Positions 51,896-60,708 are shown, counted from the first letter of the stretch. The stretch: DNA of 64,000 nt from an uncultured Campylobacter sp. (GCF_963526985.1 NZ_CAURPW010000005.1:62001-126000), one strand, 5' to 3'. Numbers and translations: made by a program. The notes: generated from the sequence alone by a model not told the origin.

Positions 51896-52630
51896 TTATA
51901 TAACACAGCGCAAGACTTTACCCACGATATATACTTGCGCGTCGTCGTCTGGTCCTATGTCGTAGCTTTCGTAGTCTTTATTAACGCTTTTTATGTGCAG
52001 CGTGCCGTCGGGGCTCTTTTGCAAGAGCTTGACCATAAAGTTATCGCAGTAATTGATGATATATAGCCCGTCGCCTTCAAATTTCGCCGTAACGTCCGCG
52101 ATCACCCAGCTATCGGGGAAAAGCATCGGCACCATCGAGTAGCCATCCACTTGCATGCAACGGATTCTATCGATTTTTTTAGGGCGTACTTTAAAAAGCA
52201 TCTGGGAAAAAGGTACCAGTACGTCAGTATCATAGACCTCAACACCGTTTATGTCGACGCTCTCACCTGCCCCTACGGCCGAACTAAGTTTGCGGATGAG
52301 AATTTGATCGTGGGAAATTTGATCCGCTTCTGTTTTTTTAAGGTTGGAGAGGTTGTCGGACATATTGGCGGACAAATTTATAGATTGGCGGACATTTTTT
52401 TTAGGCTTATTGACGGACAAGTCTACAGACAATTCATCGTTTATAAAATCAGACGGAGTAACATTAAATGCTGCAGATATTTTTTTGAGGTTATCAAAAG
52501 TAAAATTTTCAGATATATTGGCTTCATATTTTTTTATTGAACTTAATGATAATCCAGAGGCGTTTGCTAAATCATCCTGCGTCCACCCATAAAGTTCTCT
52601 ATATTGTTTCATTCGTGTTGATAGTTCCAT
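51896..52630 (-). CDS. Phage repressor with S24 peptidase domain
   Basis: 244 aa. N-terminal helix-turn-helix (YGWTQDDLANASGLSLSSIK, about 14-33), a Ser/Asn-rich linker, a likely self-cleavage site (SAVGAGE, about 118-123) and a LexA/S24 domain with catalytic Ser165 (DGYSMVPML) and Lys201 (NFMVKLLQK). It keeps the prophage silent and should be inactivated by RecA-dependent self-cleavage, so induction is probably SOS-linked, unlike Mu itself. Divergent from the early operon. Confidence 0.92.
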   Translation of the reverse strand: MELSTRMKQYRELYGWTQDDLANASGLSLSSIKKYEANISENFTFDNLKKISAAFNVTPSDFINDELSVDLSVNKPKKNVRQSINLSANMSDNLSNLKKTEADQISHDQILIRKLSSAVGAGESVDINGVEVYDTDVLVPFSQMLFKVRPKKIDRIRCMQVDGYSMVPMLFPDSWVIADVTAKFEGDGLYIINYCDNFMVKLLQKSPDGTLHIKSVNKDYESYDIGPDDDAQVYIVGKVLRCVI

Positions 52631-52647
52631 ATTATATCCTTAAACCC

Positions 52648-52676
52648 TTGACAAGTTCAAAATTCTACACTATAAT
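52648..52676 (+). promoter_or_regulatory. Early promoter with overlapping operator
   Basis: Perfect TTGACA (52648-52653), 17-base spacer, perfect TATAAT (52671-52676). TTGACAAGTTCAA (52648-52660) is a TTGA/TCAA dyad over the -35 and is the likely repressor or Ner operator. Such a full -35 is unusual in Campylobacter. Confidence 0.85.
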
Positions 52677-52716
52677 TTCACAATCAATTAAGAATTATAT
52701 CAAAGGAAGCTTAAAG

Positions 52717-52902
52717 ATGGTAGATTTAATCGGCAACGTCAAAAAAGGCTCTATCGCATGGCAAGTCCAGGTAAAAACCGGCAAGACGCTACGCAGATTC
52801 TGTCGCGAACACTCATTGAGTTACGGAAGTATAGCTAGCAAAAAATGCTATTCCAAGAAAGCTCTGAGCGTATTTAAAAAATTCGGTATCAAAGCAGCTT
52901 AA
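52717..52902 (+). CDS. Ner-like small DNA-binding protein
   Basis: 61 aa from the ATG at 52717 with AAAGGAAGC in front. The middle (TLRRFCREHSLSYGSIASKK, then KALSVFKKFGI) reads as a short helix-turn-helix like Mu Ner, and it holds the Ner position between repressor and transposase. It should down-regulate early or repressor transcription. The stop abuts the transposase start. Confidence 0.65.
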   Translation: MVDLIGNVKKGSIAWQVQVKTGKTLRRFCREHSLSYGSIASKKCYSKKALSVFKKFGIKAA

Positions 52903-55404
52903 ATGTGGTTAGATAGCAAAAAGGCAGCCGAAATTCTAGGTATAAAATACGACGCCCTGCAAAAGGCTACTAATAGGGCGACAAAGAAAGGGAAAAAATT
53001 TTGCCGAATAAGGTTCAATATAATCAACTTTAATTATATTGACGGCAATATCGGCGGCGCTGCAGGCAAAACTCTCCAAATTTGGATCGACGACGATCTA
53101 ATCAACGATAAAAACAGCGAAATTTCACAGGCGGGCAAGGAGTCTAGGGTAAGTTGGGAAAACGACGCCTGCGCCCGCCTCTTAAATTTCACTAACGGAG
53201 AGAACGATGGAGACATCTATGCAGATACTAAGTTGGACGCTAGGGGTAGTGTCGATATTTGGAGCGGTAACGGTGGCGTTTTTGGCGCTGGCTTCGCTAA
53301 TACAAGTAGTGGACGAGATCAAGAGCAGACGCAAATAAATTCAAACCAAAGGACAAACGATGCAAATAGAGGCGATGGACGCAACCAAGGAAGTAACTAC
53401 GCGAGCGATAGCTCATACGAACAATACTATGAGCAAAGAGAAGCGAGAACATATAGCAGAGCGTATGAAGCAAATGGGATTTATGAATGTGCGAATAACG
53501 AGCAACGGGGTTTATGGCTTCAGAGTGGGGGCGAAGAGCGCGCAAACAGCATAGCCGTCAAAGACGAGGCGGTAGAGTGCGAGGTGGTAGAGCAAGGCGG
53601 GTTAAATTTGCCCGCTACGCTTTCTTTTGCTCAGAGCAAATTCGCAAGCGCCAGCGAAGCCAAAAAAGAGCTCGCTCTCATCAAAAAAATGATAATAGAC
53701 GAGTGGAATAAGGCCAAAGGCAAGATCAAAGAGGTTGATTTTATAGAGTATATAAACGCTAAAAAAATATATCCTATAAAGCTAACTGCAAACAAGCTCT
53801 ACGCGTGGCAAAGAGCCTATAAGGCGGGCGGCATAGATGCCTTGATAGACGATCGTACAAGCACTAAAGAGTGCGAAATAGAAAGGCTGGGTCTTAGAGA
53901 ACTAGCCATTAAGCTCATACATGCTCAGCGCGGCCGCATAAACTCTTATAATATTTACAAGATGTTAAATTATCACGCCGTGAGCGAAAATTTGCTTTCT
54001 CACGACGATTTTCAAGGCAAAAAAGACGAAATAATAAGTTACGAAGCGGTAAATCGCTTTGTAAAAAAATATCTAAAAGCCAACCCTATGCTAAAAACGC
54101 TAATAGAAAAAGGCGAAGACGGAGTGATAAGTAAATACCTAAGCGCCATGGGCAAGAGTAACTGGGCCGCATATAGCATAAATCAGATCGTAGAGATAGA
54201 CGCCAGCCCGCTTGATATCATCTGCTCGGCATCCGATCTTTGTGACAAGATAGGCTTTAATAGCGTAAACAATGTTTTTAAGGACAAAGAAGAGTTTAAA
54301 AAATTCGTCGAGGAGTGGCAGCAAAGATATACCATAATAGGCCTCATAGACACCTATAGCGGAGTAGCTAGCTTTCACGTAACTAGCACCGAAAACAGCT
54401 CGGGCATAGCAAGAGCTACGGCTAAATACATACTTCGTTACGGCAAACCGCAAGTCATAAAAGGAGATAACGGCAAAGCCTTCAAATCAAAGGCGAATTT
54501 TAGCTTTTTGGGTGCCATAGGTGTAGAGTATAAGGCCGTAAAAGCCTATAGCGGCTGGCTAAAGCCGTATGTAGAAAAAAACTTCGGCTCTTTACAAAAC
54601 GGTCTGAGCGAATGGCTAAAAGGTTTCATCGGCCACAACATAAACCAACGCCAAGCCATAGAGTTTTTCTTTTCTAAAAAGGAGCGAAGACTTAAAAAAG
54701 GCTTTAAAACCAATCTAAAAGACCTAAATTCTATCGACGAGATAAACTCTTTAATAGACGACTATTCGGAGAAATTTTTAAACAACCGATATCTTGATAG
54801 GCTGGGCAAGACATGCAGGGAAGCCTACAACGAAAAAGTAAAAGAGGCCGAACCTATGAACGCGCTAGAGCTAAGCTTGTATCTAGCTCAAAAACAAGAC
54901 AAATGCGTGCTAAAACAAGGCGTGAGCGTGGATGGAGTGTGGTTTAGCAACGAGATGCTATATAACTATTCAAGGGTGTTCGTAAGGGCAAACCTTGATA
55001 ACGTAAAAGAGCAATTCGTGTTTGACGAGAACGATACATTTGTTTGCATAGCCACACCAAAAGACCTTGAAGAGGGCAGCAGCGTAGAGGCGGCAAAGGC
55101 CGCTCAAAAGATAGTGCATAAAAGAGTAAAGGCGCTCAAAGAAAAATCATCCAAAGATAGAGCCGAGGTAGAGGCGTTTTTCACAGACTACGTAAAAACC
55201 GTCGAGGCCAGTCGCGCCGTACAGCCTGCTACCAAGGGGGCTAATGACGAGATAGTTGCTCGCATAGAGCTAGATCACGCCCAAAGAAAAAGCGCCGAGC
55301 TGGATGATGAGTATATGAAATTCGCTGCAAAAAACAAGAAGAAAAAAGAAAAAGAGATTTTAGGTTTTGAAGCTATGGCGCAAGCTAAATTTAAAGCCGT
55401 TTAA
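52903..55404 (+). CDS. MuA-type DDE transposase
   Basis: 833 aa. DDE catalytic core with Asp433 (IVEIDASPLD), Asp522 (VIKGDNGKAF) and Glu558 (KPYVEKNFG); N-terminal DNA-binding helices (DSKKAAEILGIKYDALQKAT), a further end-binding region about 270-380 (ITLTANKLYAWQRAYK-like LTANKLYAWQRAYKAGG), and a Lys/Glu-rich C-terminus for MuB contact. Residues about 85-230 are low-complexity (Asn/Gln/Gly/Arg/Glu-rich) and enlarge the protein beyond Mu A (663 aa). It carries out integration and replicative transposition. Confidence 0.92.
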   Translation: MWLDSKKAAEILGIKYDALQKATNRATKKGKKFCRIRFNIINFNYIDGNIGGAAGKTLQIWIDDDLINDKNSEISQAGKESRVSWENDACARLLNFTNGENDGDIYADTKLDARGSVDIWSGNGGVFGAGFANTSSGRDQEQTQINSNQRTNDANRGDGRNQGSNYASDSSYEQYYEQREARTYSRAYEANGIYECANNEQRGLWLQSGGEERANSIAVKDEAVECEVVEQGGLNLPATLSFAQSKFASASEAKKELALIKKMIIDEWNKAKGKIKEVDFIEYINAKKIYPIKLTANKLYAWQRAYKAGGIDALIDDRTSTKECEIERLGLRELAIKLIHAQRGRINSYNIYKMLNYHAVSENLLSHDDFQGKKDEIISYEAVNRFVKKYLKANPMLKTLIEKGEDGVISKYLSAMGKSNWAAYSINQIVEIDASPLDIICSASDLCDKIGFNSVNNVFKDKEEFKKFVEEWQQRYTIIGLIDTYSGVASFHVTSTENSSGIARATAKYILRYGKPQVIKGDNGKAFKSKANFSFLGAIGVEYKAVKAYSGWLKPYVEKNFGSLQNGLSEWLKGFIGHNINQRQAIEFFFSKKERRLKKGFKTNLKDLNSIDEINSLIDDYSEKFLNNRYLDRLGKTCREAYNEKVKEAEPMNALELSLYLAQKQDKCVLKQGVSVDGVWFSNEMLYNYSRVFVRANLDNVKEQFVFDENDTFVCIATPKDLEEGSSVEAAKAAQKIVHKRVKALKEKSSKDRAEVEAFFTDYVKTVEASRAVQPATKGANDEIVARIELDHAQRKSAELDDEYMKFAAKNKKKKEKEILGFEAMAQAKFKAV

Positions 55405-55451
55405 ATAGTTTTAAACGCTCTTTTAAAGACGTTTAAAAGTGTTTAAATTTT
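55401..55451. repeat. TTTAAA-rich repeat between transposase and MuB genes
   Basis: Four TTTAAA-centred units (TTTTAAACG, CTTTTAAAG, CGTTTAAAAG, GTGTTTAAATTT) spaced 10-13 bases. A related cluster lies at 59369-59442. Possibly binding sites or a weak terminator. Confidence 0.4.
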
Positions 55452-55465
55452 ATGAAAGGACGGAT

Positions 55466-56341
55466 ATGAAAACGCTAAAACAAGAGTTTGACGAGTTTTT
55501 GAAGCAAAGCGGATTAAAACAGGCTGACGTATGTCGCTCGATAAACGTGACGCAGTCAAGACTTAGCCAAATTTTAAACGGCACCTATCCAAGCGACGGA
55601 AGCAAGGTTGAAACCAAGCTAAAAGACTATATGGATAACCACAGGAGAAGAACTCAGGCGCAACAAAGCTCTCAAAAAGAGAATAGAGATGAGATCTTCG
55701 TTTCAAAGGATTTTAAAAATGCTACGTATGTATTTAACGAGTGCGCCAGCGAGCACGATTTGGGTCTGGTCTACGGGATGGCAGGCACGGGCAAGACTAC
55801 GGCGATAAAGGAGTTTTGCAAGCATAATCCAAATGCAATACACATAAAAAGCAATATTCACACGACGGCTGCGGTGCTGCTTGATGAGCTTTGCGAAGTA
55901 TTAAAAATCACTCCCCCGCGACCTATCTATAAAAAACTAAAAGCGGTGATGGCTGAACTTAGCAAGAGCGACAAGATATTAATCATAGACGAGGCCGAAA
56001 ATCTGCCGTTACGCGCGCTTGAGACAGCTAGAACGCTGTATGACGAGACAGGTACGCCAGTGATATTGGTAGGCACTCCAAGACTCATAGACAATCTAAC
56101 GGGCAAAAACATGGAACTAAGGCAGATGTATAACAGGATAGACGTCAAATATATCATGCAAGGTCTTAGCGAGGACGAAAGCAAGGGGTATTTTAACGAG
56201 CATTTTTATAGATGGTGTAGAGGAAATTTTAGGAGTTCAACTAAGCTATATAAGCAAGCCAAAAAACTAGCTGAATTTAATCAAATCGGTATAAATGCCG
56301 AGATAGTAGCCAAGGCTACCGAAACGATAATCCTAGGCTAA
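55466..56341 (+). CDS. MuB-type target-choosing ATPase
   Basis: 291 aa from the ATG at 55466 (GAAAGGACGGAT in front; an earlier ATG is less well placed). N-terminal helix-turn-helix (LKQADVCRSINVTQSRLSQI), AAA+ core with Walker A GMAGTGKTTAIK and Walker B KILIIDEAENLP, and a sensor region VILVGTPRLIDNL. It polymerises on DNA, activates the transposase and gives target immunity. Confidence 0.9.
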   Translation: MKTLKQEFDEFLKQSGLKQADVCRSINVTQSRLSQILNGTYPSDGSKVETKLKDYMDNHRRRTQAQQSSQKENRDEIFVSKDFKNATYVFNECASEHDLGLVYGMAGTGKTTAIKEFCKHNPNAIHIKSNIHTTAAVLLDELCEVLKITPPRPIYKKLKAVMAELSKSDKILIIDEAENLPLRALETARTLYDETGTPVILVGTPRLIDNLTGKNMELRQMYNRIDVKYIMQGLSEDESKGYFNEHFYRWCRGNFRSSTKLYKQAKKLAEFNQIGINAEIVAKATETIILG

Positions 56342-56344
56342 AAA

Positions 56345-56545
56345 ATGACGCTAAAAGAGATCGCCCAAATCCTAGGCCTAAGCACTGAGCGAGTGCGCCA
56401 GATAGAGCGCAGCGCCCTAGCAAAGCTAGCTCACCCTAGAAACCGTAAAAAATGGGAAGAGATTAAAGAAACGATGGCGATGATACAAAAAGATAGGGTT
56501 CGCGCAGGTTTGGGCGACGTAGGCAGCTATGCCGGAGAGGAGTAA
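56345..56545 (+). CDS. Small sigma-70 region 4-like protein
   Basis: 66 aa. Residues 1-35 are an excellent region-4 helix-turn-helix (LKEIAQILGLSTERVRQIER, then ALAKL); the rest is a charged helix. No region 2, so it cannot be a full sigma factor; a transcription modulator is likely. It starts four bases after the MuB stop. Confidence 0.65.
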   Translation: MTLKEIAQILGLSTERVRQIERSALAKLAHPRNRKKWEEIKETMAMIQKDRVRAGLGDVGSYAGEE

Positions 56546-56549
56546 AAGG

Positions 56550-56750
56550 ATGAAATCAACGAGAGTCGTACGAGGCGAGTTTTTAGCGTTAGCTTTAGCG
56601 TCAGCTCTTAGCTGTGTTTTAGCACCGCTAAAGAACGTCAATATGATACGAGGACTAAAAGCAAATTACTCAAGAAAATTTTACGAGCTGGACGGCGAAT
56701 ATATCTGCATAAAAGGGACGAAAATAGCCGTCGATACTATCAAAATTTAA
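56550..56750 (+). CDS. Small early phage protein
   Basis: 66 aa from the ATG at 56550 (GGAGAGGAGTAAAAGG in front). An Ala/Leu-rich helix (GEFLALALASALSCVLAPL) could be a membrane segment; the end (YELDGEYICIKGTKIAVDT) looks beta. No family. A perfect palindrome CCGCCCGCGGGCGG follows at 56763-56776, perhaps a terminator or binding site. Confidence 0.5.
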   Translation: MKSTRVVRGEFLALALASALSCVLAPLKNVNMIRGLKANYSRKFYELDGEYICIKGTKIAVDTIKI

Positions 56751-56871
56751 GTGTTTAACGAGCCGCCCGCGGGCGGTTTGATTAAGCATTTTAATGAGCT
56801 CATACAATGCTAATAAAAAAGAAAAAGTCGAGCGAAAGCTCCAACCAAACAACACAGAAAGGTAAAAAGAA

Positions 56872-57195
56872 ATGGAACCGCAAATCGTAAGTAAAGATGT
56901 AGACGTCCTAGTTGAATGCCTAAGAAGTCTAGGGGCGGGTATGCTGCTAAGCCAAACCGCCAATAACCTAAAAGATGCTATCAGCGCCGTAAAAGCTACC
57001 GGTAAAGCCGCTAGCGTGAGCATAAAGCTAAACATTAAACCCGACACTAACTCAGAGGGCGAGATCATAGTTTTCGGTACTACCGGCGTAAATCTGCCAA
57101 AAGAGCCAATAAAAACAAGATTTTATGTTTCAAACGACCTTTTGCCAGTGCGTAATATGCCAAATCAAATGGTCATGGACTTTAAAAATAAATAA
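56872..57195 (+). CDS. Early phage protein, unknown
   Basis: 107 aa. An N-terminal helical half (VDVLVECLRSLGAGMLLSQT) and a beta half (SVSIKLNIKPDTNSEGEIIV), ending in a basic tail. ATG preceded by AAAGGTAAAAAGA. It stands just before the DUF2303-like gene, which suggests a joint early function. Confidence 0.6.
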   Translation: MEPQIVSKDVDVLVECLRSLGAGMLLSQTANNLKDAISAVKATGKAASVSIKLNIKPDTNSEGEIIVFGTTGVNLPKEPIKTRFYVSNDLLPVRNMPNQMVMDFKNK

Positions 57196-57204
57196 GGAGA
57201 GAAT

Positions 57205-57975
57205 ATGCAAGATAACGTAAATTTAACGATACCAAGCGCGGTGATAGATGAAGACAAGCGCGCGGTGCTAGTAAGTAAAGAATACACGCTAAGCGAACAG
57301 CTTCTAAAAGAGCCGCTAAGAAACAGTTTCAAGATAGACGCACTTTGTGTGGATAGTTTTTGTAAGCTTGTCAATGAATACAAAGAGCCAAGCTCAAAGC
57401 TATTTTTCGATGATAGACGCATATGCTGCATCATTGACTTTAACCAAAAGGATAAAGCTGAGTTTTGCGAAAAACGCATAAATCTTGATCTTGCTTATAC
57501 ACCATACTTCGAGGCTTTTTCGCAGGCTTTACAAAAAGATCTTGGACAAAGAGAATTTGTTGCCCTACTTAAATCACTCTATCTTTTCATTACCGCCATA
57601 GACGGGGCAAAAAACGATAATATGGACGTGATAGAACTAGCTGAGAGCTTACAAGCTGTGAAGAAATTTGATAGCGTGCAAAAAAATACGAGCTCAAAAT
57701 TTAGCCTTGATGTGGAGATCAAAAGCGGAGCAAAAGAAGCTTTGCAACTACCCAAAAGACTCACTTTTTCTTTGCCAGTGTATGAAGCAGATACCACCGT
57801 GATCGGAAATTTTGACACCGAGCTGTTTGTCAATATTGACGCGGAGGGTAAATTTTCTCTCAAACTTGTCTGCTTTACGCGCGTAGTGGAGCAACGCGAG
57901 GTGCTTGAAAAACTAGTCGGCGCAATAAGCCAAAAATGCAGCGATGTCAGGGCATTTAAAGCAAGCATAAATTGA
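57205..57975 (+). CDS. DUF2303 (YfdQ-like) phage protein
   Basis: 256 aa. Fits the DUF2303 layout: NLTIPSAVIDEDKRAVLVSK near the start, FDDRRICCIIDFNQKDKAEF, and a beta-rich end with RLTFSLPVYEADT and NFDTELFVNIDAEGKFSLKL. Family members are common in phages, function unknown. AAGGAGAG precedes the ATG. Confidence 0.68.
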   Translation: MQDNVNLTIPSAVIDEDKRAVLVSKEYTLSEQLLKEPLRNSFKIDALCVDSFCKLVNEYKEPSSKLFFDDRRICCIIDFNQKDKAEFCEKRINLDLAYTPYFEAFSQALQKDLGQREFVALLKSLYLFITAIDGAKNDNMDVIELAESLQAVKKFDSVQKNTSSKFSLDVEIKSGAKEALQLPKRLTFSLPVYEADTTVIGNFDTELFVNIDAEGKFSLKLVCFTRVVEQREVLEKLVGAISQKCSDVRAFKASIN

Positions 57976-58032
57976 TTTTTCGGGAGCTCTGCGGAGCTTC
58001 CTATAAAGTCAAATTTGAAGAAAGGAGAATGA

Positions 58033-58410
58033 GTGAAACAAACGATGAGATTAGTCTACGTCGCTACGCCTTACGCGGGATTAAACGTAAGCGATATAAA
58101 TAGGCCTTTTGCTGCCAAAAAGCTCGCTATAGCCGAGTGTCAAAAGGTTATAAAAGCGGGCTATATACCTATAAGCCCGGTGCTAGCTTTCGGCGAGATA
58201 TTCGATGAAAGTACAGATAGAGACAAGGCTATAAACGCAGGACTTGAACTGCTTAGCCACTGCTCTTATATCTATTTCTCGACTCACGCCGATGCTGCTA
58301 GATCGCAAGGCATGAAAAAAGAGCGCGAATACGCTAACGAGCTAGGGCTTACTGAGCTCGATTTTTGGCAAAATCAAGCCTCGCAGGGGCTGTTTGAAGA
58401 ATGCCTTTAA
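58033..58410 (+). CDS. DUF4406/deoxyribosyltransferase-like protein
   Basis: 125 aa from a GTG with AAAGGAGAA upstream. LVYVATPYAG (first strand), IKAGYIPISPVLAF, DRDKAINAGLELLSHCSYIY and SQGMKKEREYANELG follow the nucleoside 2-deoxyribosyltransferase-like fold of DUF4406. It may act on nucleotides or bind them; phages often carry this type. Confidence 0.65.
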   Translation: MKQTMRLVYVATPYAGLNVSDINRPFAAKKLAIAECQKVIKAGYIPISPVLAFGEIFDESTDRDKAINAGLELLSHCSYIYFSTHADAARSQGMKKEREYANELGLTELDFWQNQASQGLFEECL

Positions 58411-58538
58411 CATTCAAAGGACACAAAAAAGCCAAAACAAATTTGCCCGTTTGCACGGTCTACGGGTACGTTTGCAAGCTCAAATTTGCGATGAAATTTA
58501 AAATCTTAGGAGGAAAATATGGAAATCAAAAGCTTTAG
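58401..58538 (+). CDS. Small overlapping phage ORF, 45 aa
   Basis: Begins MPLTFKGHKKAKTNLPVCTV and ends GGKYGNQKL. It fills the gap between the DUF4406-like gene and Gam, overlapping the first by ten bases and the second by 20. The overlap arrangement and a GAAGA box are the only support. Confidence 0.35.
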   Translation: MPLTFKGHKKAKTNLPVCTVYGYVCKLKFAMKFKILGGKYGNQKL

Positions 58539-59007
58539 CGATATAGATAATGCGCTAAAAAAGGTATGCGAGCTAAGCGTAGGTATAGAAAAAATCAATG
58601 GCGAAGTAACGCTTGAGTGCAACCGCATCAAAGAGAGCAGAAAGGCCGAAGTAGAAAGACTCGAGAGCGAAAAAAACTACATCGAGCAGCAAATCACGTT
58701 TTTTTGCGAAGAGAACAAGCACGAATTCGCCGAAAAACGCTCGAAAGAATTTACATTTGGAGAGATCGGCTACCGCCTAACCAAAAGTGTGAGCTTGCCG
58801 CGCATAAAGGCCAAAGTAGAAAGCCTGCTAAAAGCGATCAAAAGCTACGGGCTAGCTAAAGAGTGCATCATATACGAGGAAAAGCCGAACAAAGACGCGC
58901 TAGCGGAGCTAAAAGACGAAGATCTAGTAAAGCTAGGGCTAACCAGGACGGTAAAAGATAGCTTCCGCATAGTGCCGAAAATTGAGAGTTTGGAGGTAGG
59001 GAAATGA
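58519..59007 (+). CDS. gam: Gam-like host nuclease inhibitor
   Basis: 162 aa. The Gam fold is recognisable: a long N-terminal coiled coil (about 20-75), FGEIGYRLTKSVSLPRIKAK in the middle, CIIYEEKPNKDALAELKDED and the end GLTRTVKDSFRIVPK. Mu Gam, a Ku-like protein, binds DNA ends and protects them from RecBCD/AddAB. AGGAGGAAAAT precedes the ATG. The stop overlaps the next gene by four bases. Confidence 0.88.
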   Translation: MEIKSFSDIDNALKKVCELSVGIEKINGEVTLECNRIKESRKAEVERLESEKNYIEQQITFFCEENKHEFAEKRSKEFTFGEIGYRLTKSVSLPRIKAKVESLLKAIKSYGLAKECIIYEEKPNKDALAELKDEDLVKLGLTRTVKDSFRIVPKIESLEVGK

Positions 59008-59369
59008 TAGAGCCAAAATATAGGATAAAAGATAAAGCCGATTTTGAGAGAATTTTTAAAAGAGCTGCCGAGCTTGATAACGAAGAACTAGACGATAGCT
59101 TTATAGTAGAAGGCAACCACGATATAACCTATGGCACTATAAAAGCTACTTGCGAGCTAATCGGATATGATTTGCTTCTTTTATCGCAAAAAACGGTGGA
59201 CGATTTAGAAAGAGGCAAGTATTCGCATATCGATACTTTTTACATCGATATCGTCAATTTAACCATGCTGGATCAAAATTTTAAGGGCACTCACTCTTTG
59301 TTCGGCGGGGCCATCCCTGATGAACTGTACATAGATGACGACGGCACGCTTGGGCTATGGTTTGATTAA
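59004..59369 (+). CDS. Early phage protein, unknown
   Basis: 121 aa, acidic. VEGNHDITYGTIKATCELIG, DTFYIDIVNLTMLDQNFKGT and IPDELYIDDDGTLGLWFD are the most distinctive parts; no family recognised. Translationally coupled to gam (ATGA). Confidence 0.55.
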   Translation: MIEPKYRIKDKADFERIFKRAAELDNEELDDSFIVEGNHDITYGTIKATCELIGYDLLLLSQKTVDDLERGKYSHIDTFYIDIVNLTMLDQNFKGTHSLFGGAIPDELYIDDDGTLGLWFD

Positions 59370-59451
59370 AGTTAAAGGGCTTTAAGCCCTTTAAAATGCG
59401 TTTAATTCGCTGTTAAACGTATTTTAAAAGGTTTAAATTTAAGGAAAAACA

Positions 59452-59835
59452 ATGGCTATTTTATTATCCATAAAGCCCAAATTTGCAGACATGATACTCG
59501 ACGGCACAAAACGAGTAGAATACAGAAAGGCGTTAGCATCCGTCGCTAACGACAGGATATTTTTGTACGCAACGGCGCCAATAAAAAAGGTAGTCGGCGA
59601 GGTAAAAGTAAAAAGAGCCGATAGATGCGAAAACAAAGAGGTGGTATGGGCTTGCTATTTGGACTGCTCGGGAATTACCAAAGAAGAATTCGACGAATAT
59701 TTTAAGAATAAAAAATATGCCTCTTGGTATTTTTTAGAAGAGCCGATCAGATACAAAAAACCTCAAAATATAAGGTATTTCGGAGTAAAAAGCGCTCCTC
59801 GTAATTTCGTATATCTAAAGGATACAAATGCCTGA
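59452..59835 (+). CDS. ASCH/PUA-like domain protein
   Basis: 127 aa. ILLSIKPKFADMILDGTKRV, EYRKALA and ATAPIKKVVGEVKVKRADRC follow the ASCH domain (PUA-like RNA-binding or nucleoside-handling fold); the C-terminal PQNIRYFGVKSAPRNFVYLK also fits. An early phage gene that could recognise modified bases or RNA. AAGGAAAAACA precedes the ATG. Overlaps the next gene by eight bases. Confidence 0.72.
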   Translation: MAILLSIKPKFADMILDGTKRVEYRKALASVANDRIFLYATAPIKKVVGEVKVKRADRCENKEVVWACYLDCSGITKEEFDEYFKNKKYASWYFLEEPIRYKKPQNIRYFGVKSAPRNFVYLKDTNA

Positions 59836-60286
59836 ACTGGCTCCCGGTATCGCAAAATACCAGCTCATACAAACACTAGCCAAATACGGCATAAACGGCA
59901 CAATCGACGTTAAGCTTTTAAAATGGGCGAAGATAAACGGTATAAATTTGCATTTTACGTTTAGCCACCCCGCCGCAAAGCAAACCTTTGAGCTAAACAA
60001 AGAAAACATCAAGGCTAAACTGCGCGAGTTTTGGGCGGATAACCTTGCCGCGATCAAAGAAGCGGGCATAATCTTTCGCGACATCAGCTGCGAAGTCGTA
60101 TACCGCTTGCCGCGCGACGCGCAAGCCATGCAAGAAGAAAAGAAGCCATACGAGGAGCTAAGCAACGGCAGCTTTGAAAACAGAGCCAAAACCCCGTCCA
60201 TAAGGCTAGGCTTTGAGCAAATAAGAAAACATATAATCGCCGACCTAGAAAGCGGCAAGAGCGTGTATGCCGGAGACGCGATATGA
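59828..60286 (+). CDS. Early phage protein, unknown
   Basis: 152 aa. LIQTLAKYGINGTIDVKLLK, NLHFTFSHPAAKQTFELNKE and IKEAGIIFRDISCEVVYRLP suggest an alpha/beta protein with a strand-helix pattern reminiscent of DUF721, but the match is too loose to name it. It sits in the early operon before YopX. Confidence 0.5.
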   Translation: MPELAPGIAKYQLIQTLAKYGINGTIDVKLLKWAKINGINLHFTFSHPAAKQTFELNKENIKAKLREFWADNLAAIKEAGIIFRDISCEVVYRLPRDAQAMQEEKKPYEELSNGSFENRAKTPSIRLGFEQIRKHIIADLESGKSVYAGDAI

Positions 60287-60310
60287 AATATTTTTGAGGG
60301 GGAGTAAGAA

Positions 60311-60706
60311 ATGAGAGAGATTGAATATAGGGTTTGGGACAAAATCGAAAGAGAGATGTATATCGTAGAAGAGATAAATTTTCCTTTTAAAACGGCAACG
60401 GTCATAAAGAGAAAAAATGAAAGGGCGCTTAGGGTATATTTTCATACTCGCGAAGTTAAGCTTATGCAATACATCGGCTCAAAAGATAGAAACGGCGTAA
60501 AAATTTACGAGGACGACGTCATCCGTCACTATAGCAACAAAGATAAAACCGACTATATAATCAAGTGGCACGACGCAAGCTTTGGTTTTATCGCAAGGCC
60601 AATAAAAGAAAAGCCGGGACGTCCGCACCTAAATCAAGCCACGATGCTTAGCTATGAGATTGTCGGCAATATCTACAAAAACCCGGAACTTTTAAGAGGG
60701 GAATAA
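60311..60706 (+). CDS. YopX-family phage protein
   Basis: 131 aa. YopX signatures: REIEYRVWDKIEREMYIVEE at the start, LMQYIGSKDRNGVKIYEDDV in the middle, and SYEIVGNIYKNPELL at the end. Common in phages; function unknown. AGGGGGAGTAAGA precedes the ATG. Confidence 0.85.
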   Translation: MREIEYRVWDKIEREMYIVEEINFPFKTATVIKRKNERALRVYFHTREVKLMQYIGSKDRNGVKIYEDDVIRHYSNKDKTDYIIKWHDASFGFIARPIKEKPGRPHLNQATMLSYEIVGNIYKNPELLRGE

Positions 60707-60708
60707 GA

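Noticed and set aside
53297..53711. Frames of 64-82 codons inside the transposase gene
   Set aside because: By-products of the low-complexity segment; the transposase frame is continuous and has the better start.
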